NCBI RefSeq assembly: GCF_900113335.1
Contig: NZ_FOOX01000019.1
Location: 1-64,000 of the forward strand
Reading direction: 5' to 3'
Origin: Desulfotruncus arcticus DSM 17038
GTDB taxonomy: Bacteria; Bacillota; Desulfotomaculia; Desulfotomaculales; Desulfallaceae
DNA length: 64,000 bases
A program made the position numbers and the translations under genes. A model generated the notes under the pieces. The model made no database searches. It was not told the DNA's origin and saw only the letters and a list, made by a program, of their open reading frames with translations. Below are positions 42,643-50,462 of the stretch, piece after piece. Position 1 is the first letter of the stretch. Each line of letters opens with the position of its first letter.

Positions 42643-43491
42643 TTAATACTTATAAAAACCACGGCCGGTTTTTCTGCCTAAGTGTCCCGCCCTGACCAGT
42701 TTACGCAGCAGGGGGCAAGGGCGGTATTTTGAATCGCCGGTTTCATTATACAATGTGTCGCAAACCATCAGCAGGGTGTCCAGGCCGATCAGATCTGACA
42801 AAGCCAGGGGGCCAATGGGATGGTTGGCGCCCAGTTGCATGCCCTTGTCAATATCTTCTGCTGAGGCTACCCCTTCCATTAAGACAAACATGGCTTCGTT
42901 AAGCATTGGTACAAGAATGCGGTTGACGGCGAACAATGGCGCTTCGTTAACCATTATCGGCTCTTTGCCCATTTTGCGGACCAGTTCCCGGGTAACCGCT
43001 GCTGTTTCATCGTCTGTCTCCGCAGCCCTAATGATTTCAACCAGTTTCATAACCGGTACCGGGTTAAAGAAATGCATGCCGATGAATTTACCGGGCCTGG
43101 TTGTTACCGCAGCCATTTCCGTAACACTTAAACCGGAGGTATTGGAGGCAAAGATTGTTTCGGGCTTACAGATTTTATCCAGCTCGCTGTAGAGTTCTTT
43201 TTTCAATGCCATTTTTTCAATAATAGCTTCGATAACAAAGTCGCATTCAGCCAGATCGTCTAATTTGGTTGTGCACTTGATCCTGCCTATTAAAGCATCT
43301 GCCTGTTCCTGGCTCATTTTTTGTTTGCTGACACTGCGGGCCAGGTTTTTTTCAATTACGGACCTGCCGCGATTAACGAATTCTTCGGTGACATCTCTCA
43401 TAACCACATCATAACCGGCAGCTGCCGAAACCTGGGCGATCCCGGCGCCCATGGTGCCAGCCCCAATAACTCCGATAATTTTTATTGACAT
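42643..43491 (-). CDS. hbd: 3-hydroxybutyryl-CoA dehydrogenase
   Basis: The 282-aa protein is the standard Hbd length. It has [53 protein letters not shown] and [15 protein letters not shown]. It interconverts acetoacetyl-CoA and 3-hydroxybutyryl-CoA. AAAGGGAGG precedes the ATG. It lies 3 nt after the thiolase, suggesting an acetoacetyl-CoA/3-hydroxybutyryl-CoA module separate from the catabolic island's own 3-hydroxyacyl-CoA dehydrogenase. Confidence 0.94.
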   Translation of the reverse strand: MSIKIIGVIGAGTMGAGIAQVSAAAGYDVVMRDVTEEFVNRGRSVIEKNLARSVSKQKMSQEQADALIGRIKCTTKLDDLAECDFVIEAIIEKMALKKELYSELDKICKPETIFASNTSGLSVTEMAAVTTRPGKFIGMHFFNPVPVMKLVEIIRAAETDDETAAVTRELVRKMGKEPIMVNEAPLFAVNRILVPMLNEAMFVLMEGVASAEDIDKGMQLGANHPIGPLALSDLIGLDTLLMVCDTLYNETGDSKYRPCPLLRKLVRAGHLGRKTGRGFYKY

Positions 43492-43494
43492 AGT

Positions 43495-44676
43495 TTATAC
43501 CTCCCTTTCTACGATCAGGGCAACGCCCATACCTCCGCCAACGCAAAGGGAGGCCAGTCCGTAATGAGCGTTGCGCCTGACCATTTCATGCAGTAAGGTG
43601 ACTGTGATCCTGGTGCCGGTGCAGCCAACCGGGTGGCCAAGCCCGACTCCGCTGCCGTTGACGTTAACTTGCTCCCGGTTTAAATCCAGCAGCTTTTCGC
43701 AGGCTAAATATTGGGCGGCAAAAGCTTCATTTAGTTCAATCAGGTCAATATCAGCCAGCGTAAGGTTGGCTCTTTGGAGAGCCTTCTTTATGGCCGGCAC
43801 CGGACCGTAGCCCATGAGGTCGGGTTCAACTCCCGCTCTGGCGTGGCTGACTATTCGGGCCAGCGGTTTAAGTCCCTTCTGACGTGCCTTTTCTTCGGAC
43901 ATTATGATAACTGCCGCTGCGGCATCATTAAGACCCGAGGCGTTACCCGCTGTTACCGTGCCATTTTTTCTAAAAGCGGGAGGCAGCTTGGAAAGCTTGG
44001 CCAGGTTTACGTCGTCCCTGGGGTGCTCATCCCTGTTCACCAGTACCGGGTCACCCTTGCGTTGGGGCACCGGCACCGGGACTATTTCTTCCGCGAAGTA
44101 GCCTTTATTAATGGCGTTTAAAGCGTTTTGATGACTGCGGAAAGCGATGATATCCTGCTCTTCCCTGGATATTCCATATTTTTCTGCCAGCCGTTCTGCC
44201 GTTTCACCCATCAAGATGCCATGGATAGGGTCAGTTAAGGTTTCCCATAACGCATCGGTTATTTGCCCGTGCTGCAGGCGCATACCCCAGCGGGCTTTTT
44301 TAAGTAAAAAAGGAGCGGTGCTCATGCTTTCGGTACCACCGGCCAGGACGATTTCCGAGTCGCCGGTCTGTATTTGCTGGCACCCGGAAATAATGGCCTG
44401 AAGACCGGATGCACATTGCCTTTGTATGGTCATGCCGGTAACACTGTCCGGCAAGCCGGCCATAAGCGCTGCTGTACGCCCTACGTTCGGCTCCTCACTG
44501 CTCTGCACACAGCAACCCAGGATGACATCATCGATCTCTCCCGCTTCAATTCCAGCCCTTTTAATTACTTCTTTTATCGCTACCACAGCCAGTTTGCCGG
44601 CCGTTACCGTCCGCAGTGAACCACCAAAATCACCAATCGGGGTACGGGTACCCGCGACTATTACCACGTCCCGCAT
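43495..44676 (-). CDS. Acetyl-CoA C-acetyltransferase (thiolase)
   Basis: The 393-aa classical thiolase has the acyl-binding Cys88 in IQRQCASG, NEAFAAQ, GHPVGCTG and the second catalytic Cys in LCVGGGMG. It is distinct from the SCP-x type at 5068. It condenses or cleaves acetoacetyl-CoA. An AAGGAGGG site precedes the ATG. First gene of the thl-hbd-AMP_C set. Confidence 0.95.
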   Translation of the reverse strand: MRDVVIVAGTRTPIGDFGGSLRTVTAGKLAVVAIKEVIKRAGIEAGEIDDVILGCCVQSSEEPNVGRTAALMAGLPDSVTGMTIQRQCASGLQAIISGCQQIQTGDSEIVLAGGTESMSTAPFLLKKARWGMRLQHGQITDALWETLTDPIHGILMGETAERLAEKYGISREEQDIIAFRSHQNALNAINKGYFAEEIVPVPVPQRKGDPVLVNRDEHPRDDVNLAKLSKLPPAFRKNGTVTAGNASGLNDAAAAVIIMSEEKARQKGLKPLARIVSHARAGVEPDLMGYGPVPAIKKALQRANLTLADIDLIELNEAFAAQYLACEKLLDLNREQVNVNGSGVGLGHPVGCTGTRITVTLLHEMVRRNAHYGLASLCVGGGMGVALIVEREV

Positions 44677-44804
44677 AACAAAATAGCCCTCCTTTTAGGT
44701 GTATTTGTCTGATTAATTGCTTAATTATTCTTCTTAATTTTCAGAAATTCCTTCTTTTCTAATAATTTTAAAATTGCGAAAACTTAGAATGTTAATTAAT
44801 ACAA

Positions 44805-45182
44805 CTATTCACTCTCATGTTCTCCATTCTTTCTAGCAACTAAGAAATAATTGATCATAAGGGCTATTGACGCACCCGATAGATCCCTGAGCAGATCATA
44901 TACATCCGGGGTTCGGGTCGGTATAAAATGCTGGTGAATTTCGTCGCTGATGCCGTAAAACAGGCATAGAAGAAATGCTGCAAGGTAAGGGCGGGAGAAG
45001 TTATTTATCCGTAAAGGCCATAAAACAAGCCAAGCCAGGATGAAATAGGCCAGTATATGGCCCGGGTTGAAATCTTCAATAAAAGGGAAAATAGAACCAA
45101 GTTCCGCTCCTGTCCTTCCAGACAGGTAATAGATAAAAGCCATCCAGGCTATAGCGGGAATCCAGTAAAACAACAGATCCAC
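44805..45182 (-). CDS. VanZ-like family membrane protein
   Basis: The 125-aa protein has four hydrophobic segments and the VanZ signature: FNPGHILAYFILAW and YGISDEIHQHFIPTRTPDVYDLLRDLSG. Function of the family outside teicoplanin resistance is unclear. The GTG at 45,182 directly follows AAAAGGAG; a TTG at 45,173 has better spacing and may be the real start. It diverges from lspA. Confidence 0.88.
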   Translation of the reverse strand: MDLLFYWIPAIAWMAFIYYLSGRTGAELGSIFPFIEDFNPGHILAYFILAWLVLWPLRINNFSRPYLAAFLLCLFYGISDEIHQHFIPTRTPDVYDLLRDLSGASIALMINYFLVARKNGEHESE

Positions 45183-45267
45183 TCCTTTTTACCTGATCGG
45201 TGGTTTTTTAGCCTGTAACATGTGGTATTATATCATGTAGTTGTTACTTTGGGGAGGGATAACGGTT

Positions 45268-45735
45268 TTGCGGTTTGTGGCGTTCGGTATATTAACACTT
45301 TTGGCTGATCAGATTTCCAAATACGTGATAACGTCCACCATGGCACAGGGGCAGTCCATTGCGGTGCTGTCTCCGGTTTTTTTTATAACATATGTTTTGA
45401 ATCCCGGAGCTGCTTTTGGGTTGCTGGCCAATAAAACAGAATTTTTTATCTTGGTATCAATTATTGTAGTAATAGGGATAATGGTTGGATACAGGTATTT
45501 GCCCGGGGAGTGGGTTTGGGCCCACACAGCGCTGGGTTTAATATCCGGCGGCGCTATTGGCAATCTGATTGACCGGATTCGCATTGGCCGGGTGATAGAT
45601 TTTTTAGACTTCCGGGTTTGGCCGGTTTTTAACCTGGCTGACACAGCCATTGTTATTGGCGCACTGCTGCTGATACTGGATGTCTGGCGAAATGATAAAG
45701 AGGAAAAGCAAAGGATTGATTCTGGTGCGGAATAA
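45268..45735 (+). CDS. lspA: Signal peptidase II (lipoprotein signal peptidase)
   Basis: The 155-aa protein has four membrane spans and the catalytic Asp pair in GNLIDRIRIGRVIDFLDF and FNLADTAIVIG. It removes lipoprotein signal peptides; a lipoprotein substrate (the TAXI protein at 53,056) is in this window. The TTG at 45,268 is used because GGGGAGGGA lies 8 nt upstream. It overlaps rluD by 11 nt, the usual lspA-rluD pair of Firmicutes. Confidence 0.93.
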   Translation: MRFVAFGILTLLADQISKYVITSTMAQGQSIAVLSPVFFITYVLNPGAAFGLLANKTEFFILVSIIVVIGIMVGYRYLPGEWVWAHTALGLISGGAIGNLIDRIRIGRVIDFLDFRVWPVFNLADTAIVIGALLLILDVWRNDKEEKQRIDSGAE

Positions 45736-46675
45736 TGAGATTTACCATGTTGACAACAACAGGGCGGGCCAGCGATTAGATGTTTACGTAACTTCTTCCG
45801 GTAATAATTTAAGCCGTTCATATATTCAAAAATTAATCGGTGAGGGATTGGTTAAAGTCAATGGTATAGAAGCTCGGGCCAATTACCGCTTAAAGGAAGG
45901 CGACGAGATCGCGGTGGAAATACCGCCACCCACGGAGCTTCAGGTGCTGCCGGAACAAATTCAACTGGACATTTACTATGAGGATTTAGATGTGATAGTA
46001 ATTAACAAGCCCAGAGGCATGGTTGTGCACCCGGCGGAAGGCAACTTTTACGGCACTATGGTGAATGCTTTACTTTATCATTGCCGTGATCTCTCAGGCA
46101 TCAACGGGGTGCTCAGGCCGGGCATTGTCCATCGCATTGACAAAGATACCTCAGGACTTTTGATGGCAGCCAAGAATGACCTGGCCCATGAGCGTCTGGC
46201 GGATCAATTGAAGGAGCATACCGTCGCCCGGGGTTATCTTGCTTTGGCCCACGGTTCGATGCAATTTGATCAGGGTATTATTAACGCACCCATAGGCCGT
46301 GACCCCAGGGATAGAAAAAAGATGGCTGTCACCAGTCGTAACTCAAAAAATGCCATTACCCATTACAGGGTCCTGGGCAGAGCAGGCGATTACACTTTTT
46401 TGGAGCTGCGCCTGGAGACTGGCCGCACACACCAGATCAGGGTGCATTTAGCACATATTGGCCACCCGTTGGCGGGCGATGCGCGTTACGGTCCGGCACG
46501 GCCCCATTTCGATCTGGCAGGCCAGTTTTTACACGCTTATCTGCTGGGGTTTATACACCCTCGTGAGACTCGTTACCTGGAATTTAAAGCGCCGCTTCCC
46601 GGTGTGCTGTTGGAGATACTTAAATCCTTAGACCTTGCCGGATCACTTGAACAGGTGTATTGTTTCCAAAAATAA
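45725..46675 (+). CDS. rluD: Ribosomal large-subunit pseudouridine synthase, RluD family
   Basis: The 316-aa protein has an N-terminal S4 domain (about 15-75: GQRLDVYV, SYIQKLIGEGLVKVNG) and the catalytic RxHRxDxxTSG motif as GIVHRIDKDTSGLL, followed by GRTHQIRVH. It isomerises uridines in 23S rRNA helix 69. The GTG at 45,725 gives a normal family N-terminus, with AAAGGA upstream; longer in-frame starts lie inside lspA. Its 3' end overlaps the convergent UPF0756 gene by 33 nt. Confidence 0.93.
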   Translation: MRNNEIYHVDNNRAGQRLDVYVTSSGNNLSRSYIQKLIGEGLVKVNGIEARANYRLKEGDEIAVEIPPPTELQVLPEQIQLDIYYEDLDVIVINKPRGMVVHPAEGNFYGTMVNALLYHCRDLSGINGVLRPGIVHRIDKDTSGLLMAAKNDLAHERLADQLKEHTVARGYLALAHGSMQFDQGIINAPIGRDPRDRKKMAVTSRNSKNAITHYRVLGRAGDYTFLELRLETGRTHQIRVHLAHIGHPLAGDARYGPARPHFDLAGQFLHAYLLGFIHPRETRYLEFKAPLPGVLLEILKSLDLAGSLEQVYCFQK

Positions 46676-47095
46676 TGCAGTCAGGCCAGCTGCCATCAGC
46701 GGGCCAACCGGGATGCCGCCCAAAAAGACAATGCCGAATACAGATCCTATCAGCAGCCCGAAAATTAATTCAGGATCTATCTGCAGCAGCTTCAGTCCTT
46801 CTCCATTTAAATGTGTTGCCAGTGCTCCCCCGATTAGCGCCAGCACACCAGGTAACGAAGTGAAAGTCATTAAAAGGTCCTTTTCGCTAATCTCGCCTTT
46901 TGCTACAGGTACCAGTATAGCCAGTAACAAAAACAACAGGCCCACTTCGAGGCCTCTTTTTTCCAGCAAGGGTAAAATAAAATTTAAGTTAGCGAATTTA
47001 ATTATCAGCAATACGCAGGCGGCGGTGGCAATTAAATTGGAGCGGGCAATGATTCCTATGAGAAGCAGAGCGACCAAGATGAGAACTCCGTTCAT
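46643..47095 (-). CDS. UPF0756 (DUF441) membrane protein
   Basis: The 150-aa protein has four to five hydrophobic segments and the family motif region LEKRGLEVGLLFLLLAILVP, ending GGIPVGPLMAAGLTAL. The function of this family is not established. AGAGGA precedes the ATG closely. Confidence 0.88.
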   Translation of the reverse strand: MNGVLILVALLLIGIIARSNLIATAACVLLIIKFANLNFILPLLEKRGLEVGLLFLLLAILVPVAKGEISEKDLLMTFTSLPGVLALIGGALATHLNGEGLKLLQIDPELIFGLLIGSVFGIVFLGGIPVGPLMAAGLTALFLETIHLFK

Positions 47096-47116
47096 TCCTC
47101 TCGCCTCGCTTAAATT

Positions 47117-47166
47117 AGAATTCAGGAGTCAGAATTCAGTAGAGTTCTTTCATTCTGACTCCTGAG
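47117..47166 (-). repeat. GGAGTCAGAATTC family repeat, short
   Basis: GAATTCAGGAGTCAGAATTC...TTTCATTCTGACTCCTGAG, an inverted pair with an 11-nt AGTAGAGTTC-type loop. Confidence 0.75.
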
Positions 47167-47224
47167 TAGTTATTATATGTTAATATATGCCACCACCGAT
47201 TTGCGTATTACCAATTACAGGTAT

Positions 47225-48046
47225 TTATATGTTCATATCCTCAAGATTGGCTACAAATTGCAGGGTATCTGCCCGCAGGCCCACTCTGAGGGCTTCTACT
47301 GCCAGGACTTCCTGTGGTTGGATATTACCCAGGTTGACATTAGGTCCGAACTTTTCAATCAGGTCTTGCTGCTGGTTTTTAAGCGGTGCTTCCCAGATAA
47401 TCAGCGCCGGGTCGTCTATATACTCCAGCAGTACCTTTAAATCTTTTCTCGCCATCTGCCCGTTTTGGTCGTACAGGCCAACGTTTATCCCGCATTCTCT
47501 GCCCTCCAGGATTACTTTGTAAGAGCCTTTTTCCAGATCCCTCATAGCCTGGGTGGCCAGTGTATGCACTGATAATTCGGGTCCGTTGTTTTTTTTGCCG
47601 ACCTCGGTTAAAACTCTAAAACCCATTTCCGCCGCCATGAAAATTGCTTGTTCTCTCACCTCCTGGCTGATAAAAACTGTACCGTCGCTTATTTCAACGG
47701 CCGTAAAACCAAGGGACTTGCACTTACATAGGAATTCTCTCGTTTTATTCTGCATAATGGCTACTTCCATGAAGGTACCCCCGGGATATATCTCAATATC
47801 GTAAGATCGCGCCAGTTGAATCTTTTCCTCCAGGGTGCCTGCTGCATATAGCGCCGGTGTTCCAAAGCCAAGCTTGATAAAATCTATGTGCTCATAGTTT
47901 ATTTGCAGCAGATCTCTCGTTTCACCGATTCCCATACCTTTGTCAATAACCATTGTCAAACCGCAATCCCTTGGCTTAGACTGTCTCCCTCCCAGGGGAA
48001 ACGAGATTATATCCCGCCAGGAAGCTGTTGACTCTTGACCGGACAA
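47225..48046 (-). CDS. comA: Phosphosulfolactate synthase
   Basis: The 273-aa TIM-barrel protein of the ComA family has GLTMVIDKGMGI, FIKLGFGTPALY, EIYPGGTFMEVA, AVEISDGTV and a conserved IWEAPLK segment. It adds sulfite to phosphoenolpyruvate to give phosphosulfolactate, used for coenzyme M in archaea and for sulfolactate in spores of some Firmicutes. No other genes of that route are nearby. The TTG at 48,046 is chosen because AAAAGGAG lies about 10 nt upstream; the GTG at 48,073 sits in a hairpin (48,070-48,096). Confidence 0.9.
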   Translation of the reverse strand: MSGQESTASWRDIISFPLGGRQSKPRDCGLTMVIDKGMGIGETRDLLQINYEHIDFIKLGFGTPALYAAGTLEEKIQLARSYDIEIYPGGTFMEVAIMQNKTREFLCKCKSLGFTAVEISDGTVFISQEVREQAIFMAAEMGFRVLTEVGKKNNGPELSVHTLATQAMRDLEKGSYKVILEGRECGINVGLYDQNGQMARKDLKVLLEYIDDPALIIWEAPLKNQQQDLIEKFGPNVNLGNIQPQEVLAVEALRVGLRADTLQFVANLEDMNI

Positions 48047-48270
48047 ATATATCAACTCCTTTTCCGTTGACACCCGCTTGTATTAAAGGCGGGTGTATTC
48101 GGATTCACCTCCTAGAAGCAAGTTGGAAAAGGGGTTCTTCGTCCATCTGATTAAAACTATTCAAAAAAATAATGATTGGTTACCCCTGGCGACCTGCCAA
48201 AATACGGGTCTCCTGCGTACCTAAAATTGACGGTTAAAACCGCGCCAAAAAACACAGGGGAGTGATGTTT

Positions 48271-50244
48271 TTGAAAGGTAAGTTTAAGTATTTTTGTGGA
48301 GGAGTCCTAATGGTGGCGGTGCTGTCACTGTCGGTGTTAACCGCCCCTCCTGATGCCCTGGCCAAGCAGAAAAAGACCCCGCCGGGCCAGGCCAAAAAGA
48401 TTAATTTTCAGATGATGAACGACGTCAGGAACCACTGGGCCGTCGAACCGGTAACGGCATTGCAAAAGGAAGGAATTATCAAAGGTTACGCCGATGGTAA
48501 CTATTACCCGCAAAGTGAAGTCAGCCGGAGTGAGAGCCTGGTTATGTTGATGAGGGCACTTGGTTTGGAAGGGGGAGACCCCAGCAAGGCAGCACTTAAA
48601 GCCGCTGCAGATTGCCCGGATTGGGCTAAGGATACAGTGGCCCTGGCCATCGACAAAGGGATAATTACTGAGGAGGAAGCAGAGGAGCTTGATTTCAGCA
48701 AACCCGCTTTAAGATACGAGGTGGCGGTTTGGCTCGGACGAGCTCAAAACGATGATGTTTCCGCAGCTAATCTAACCTTTGCCGACTCCGGTAAAATTCC
48801 CGGTTACGCCAAGAAATACGTGGCTTTTATGGCCCAAAACAAGGTTATTAACGGCTATCCCGGAAATATATTCGGCCCGCTGAATACGGTTAAAAGATCT
48901 GAGATTGCCTCGATGCTGTTTAAGTGCCAGAGCGTGTTTTCACTAAATAACAAATTTGGTTATATTAGTGGCGAAGTTAAGGACGTTCTTCCCAGCGACC
49001 CCGCTTATATTATGTTAACTGCTAATGCCGGCGAGATGATGATTCAGGTTGCTGATGACGCCGCCATTTTTGTAGACGGTGAAGCAGCGGATTTGGATGA
49101 CATTGAAGAAGGCGACTATGTAACGTTAGTGCTTAATCCAACCCGCAAAGCTATTGTTGTATCGGCACAAGATGGGGAAAACAACAATGACGATGAAGAT
49201 GAGGACAGTGATGCACCGGAAATTGCAGGATTAAGCCCCAAAGATGGCGCAAAGGATGCTGAAATTGGCCTGAAGCAACTCGTGGCAACTTTTGATGAAA
49301 ATATCCAGGCCGTCAAATCCGAAAGTGACGTGGAATCTAAAATTGAAATTACCAACGAAACCGATGATCAAACAGTGGAAATTAAGGATGTAGACATAAC
49401 CGGCAAGAAACTGACCATTTATTTAGCTGATGGGCTGGAAGCTGATTGCGAATATACCGTTTATATTCGGTCCGGCATCATTGAAGACGAAGACGGAAAT
49501 AATTTTGGAGGCCTTCGAGCCAGCGATTGGAACTTTAGTACCTTTGAGGAAGATAGTAACGCACCGGAAATTGCAGGATTAAGCCCCAAGGACGGTGCAA
49601 AGGATGTTGAAATCGGCCTGAAGCAATTAGTGGCAAATTTTGATGAAAATATCCAGGCTGTCAAATCCGAAAGTGACGTGGAATCCAAGATTGAAATTAC
49701 CAACGAAACCGATGATCAAACAGTGGAAATTAAGGATGTAGACATAACCGGCAAGAAACTGATCATTTATTTAGCTGATGGACTGGAAACTGATTGCGAA
49801 TATACCGTTTATATACCTCGTAACATCATTGAAGACAAAGACGGAAATAGTTTTGAAGGTATTGACGACAGCGATTGGAATTTCACCACTGCTGAGGATG
49901 AAGATAATACTGCCCCGAAAATTGATGGTTCGAGAGGTTTGGACCCCAGGGACAATGATGTTGTTGTCGGAAGTGTTTATGAGCTCACTGCCAGATTTGA
50001 CGAGAATGTGCAATGGGCCGACGATGATGAAGATTATGCAGATAAGATAACAATTTTCAATGATAACAATGAAGTAACTCCAGATGATATTGAGCTAAAG
50101 GATGATGAATTGGTTATTAAATTTGACAAAGCTTTGGCAGACGGTGAATATAGTGTTATTATTCCCAGAGGTATTATTGAAGATGAGGCTGGCAACAGTT
50201 TCAAAGGAATAGGAGTTAATGGCTGGAACTTTGAGATAAGGTAA
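48271..50244 (+). CDS. SLH-domain surface protein with three bacterial Ig-like (SbsA-type) domains
   Basis: The 657-aa exported protein has a signal peptide (KGKFKYFCGG, hydrophobic core, cleavage near DALAK). Three SLH modules lie at about 48-105, 112-157 and 170-225 (HWAVEPVTAL, GYADGNYYPQSE, GYPGNIFGPLNT). An acidic linker (NNDDEDEDSD) leads to three Ig-like SbsA/Big_5 domains at about 315-425, 431-541 and 548-655. The first two are almost identical in DNA. TTG 48,271 has AGGGGAG 8 nt upstream; GTG/ATG at 48,262/48,265 are too close. The roughly 190 nt upstream have short palindromes but no recognised riboswitch. Confidence 0.9.
   Translation: MKGKFKYFCGGVLMVAVLSLSVLTAPPDALAKQKKTPPGQAKKINFQMMNDVRNHWAVEPVTALQKEGIIKGYADGNYYPQSEVSRSESLVMLMRALGLEGGDPSKAALKAAADCPDWAKDTVALAIDKGIITEEEAEELDFSKPALRYEVAVWLGRAQNDDVSAANLTFADSGKIPGYAKKYVAFMAQNKVINGYPGNIFGPLNTVKRSEIASMLFKCQSVFSLNNKFGYISGEVKDVLPSDPAYIMLTANAGEMMIQVADDAAIFVDGEAADLDDIEEGDYVTLVLNPTRKAIVVSAQDGENNNDDEDEDSDAPEIAGLSPKDGAKDAEIGLKQLVATFDENIQAVKSESDVESKIEITNETDDQTVEIKDVDITGKKLTIYLADGLEADCEYTVYIRSGIIEDEDGNNFGGLRASDWNFSTFEEDSNAPEIAGLSPKDGAKDVEIGLKQLVANFDENIQAVKSESDVESKIEITNETDDQTVEIKDVDITGKKLIIYLADGLETDCEYTVYIPRNIIEDKDGNSFEGIDDSDWNFTTAEDEDNTAPKIDGSRGLDPRDNDVVVGSVYELTARFDENVQWADDDEDYADKITIFNDNNEVTPDDIELKDDELVIKFDKALADGEYSVIIPRGIIEDEAGNSFKGIGVNGWNFEIR
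49213..49908 (+). repeat. Internal tandem duplication (2 x 348 bp) in the SLH protein
   Basis: The unit starting GCACCGGAAATTGCAGG at 49,213 recurs at 49,561, exactly 348 bp (116 codons) later, with only scattered base changes. A third, diverged unit starts near 49,912. Confidence 0.9.
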
Positions 50245-50251
50245 TTTAATT

Positions 50252-50337
50252 GATCTCCGCACAGCCTGTAATCTCGAAATAAGTGCGACTAAGGTTCAGT
50301 TGGGGTCAAAACCCCATCTGAACCAAGTCTTCTTTAT
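50252..50337 (+). repeat. Double-hairpin repeat element, copy 6 (arm type B, short)
   Basis: CTCCGCACAGCCTGTAAT leads straight into CTCGAAATAAGTGCGACTAAGG and hairpin II (GTTCAGTTGGGG/CCCCATCTGAAC, with a G-T mismatch pair kept pairable). The inner 5' hairpin is absent. Confidence 0.85.
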
Positions 50338-50343
50338 AATTAT

Positions 50344-50374
50344 ACTGAGTCCTCGATCAGGGGGCTTTTTTTTC
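50344..50374 (+). terminator. Probable terminator of the SLH gene
   Basis: AGTCCTCGATCAGGGGGCT forms a short stem with G-T pairs and is followed by T8. Confidence 0.5.
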
Positions 50375-50398
50375 TGTCATGGCTATAGCGCATTACTA

Positions 50399-50444
50399 AA
50401 AAAGCATAGCGGGGCAGGCTCTCACCTTTCCCCGCTATGCTTAT
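50399..50444 (-). terminator. Terminator of the TRAP transporter operon
   Basis: AAGCATAGCGGGG...CCCCGCTATGCTT is a 13-bp stem; on the minus strand it is followed by a T-run. Confidence 0.85.
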
Positions 50445-50462
50445 CTTTAATAAACTATCCGT

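Noticed and set aside
48080..48270. Cyclic-di-GMP or other riboswitch before the SLH/Ig-like gene
   Set aside because: Short palindromes are present, but no conserved riboswitch core could be matched by eye.
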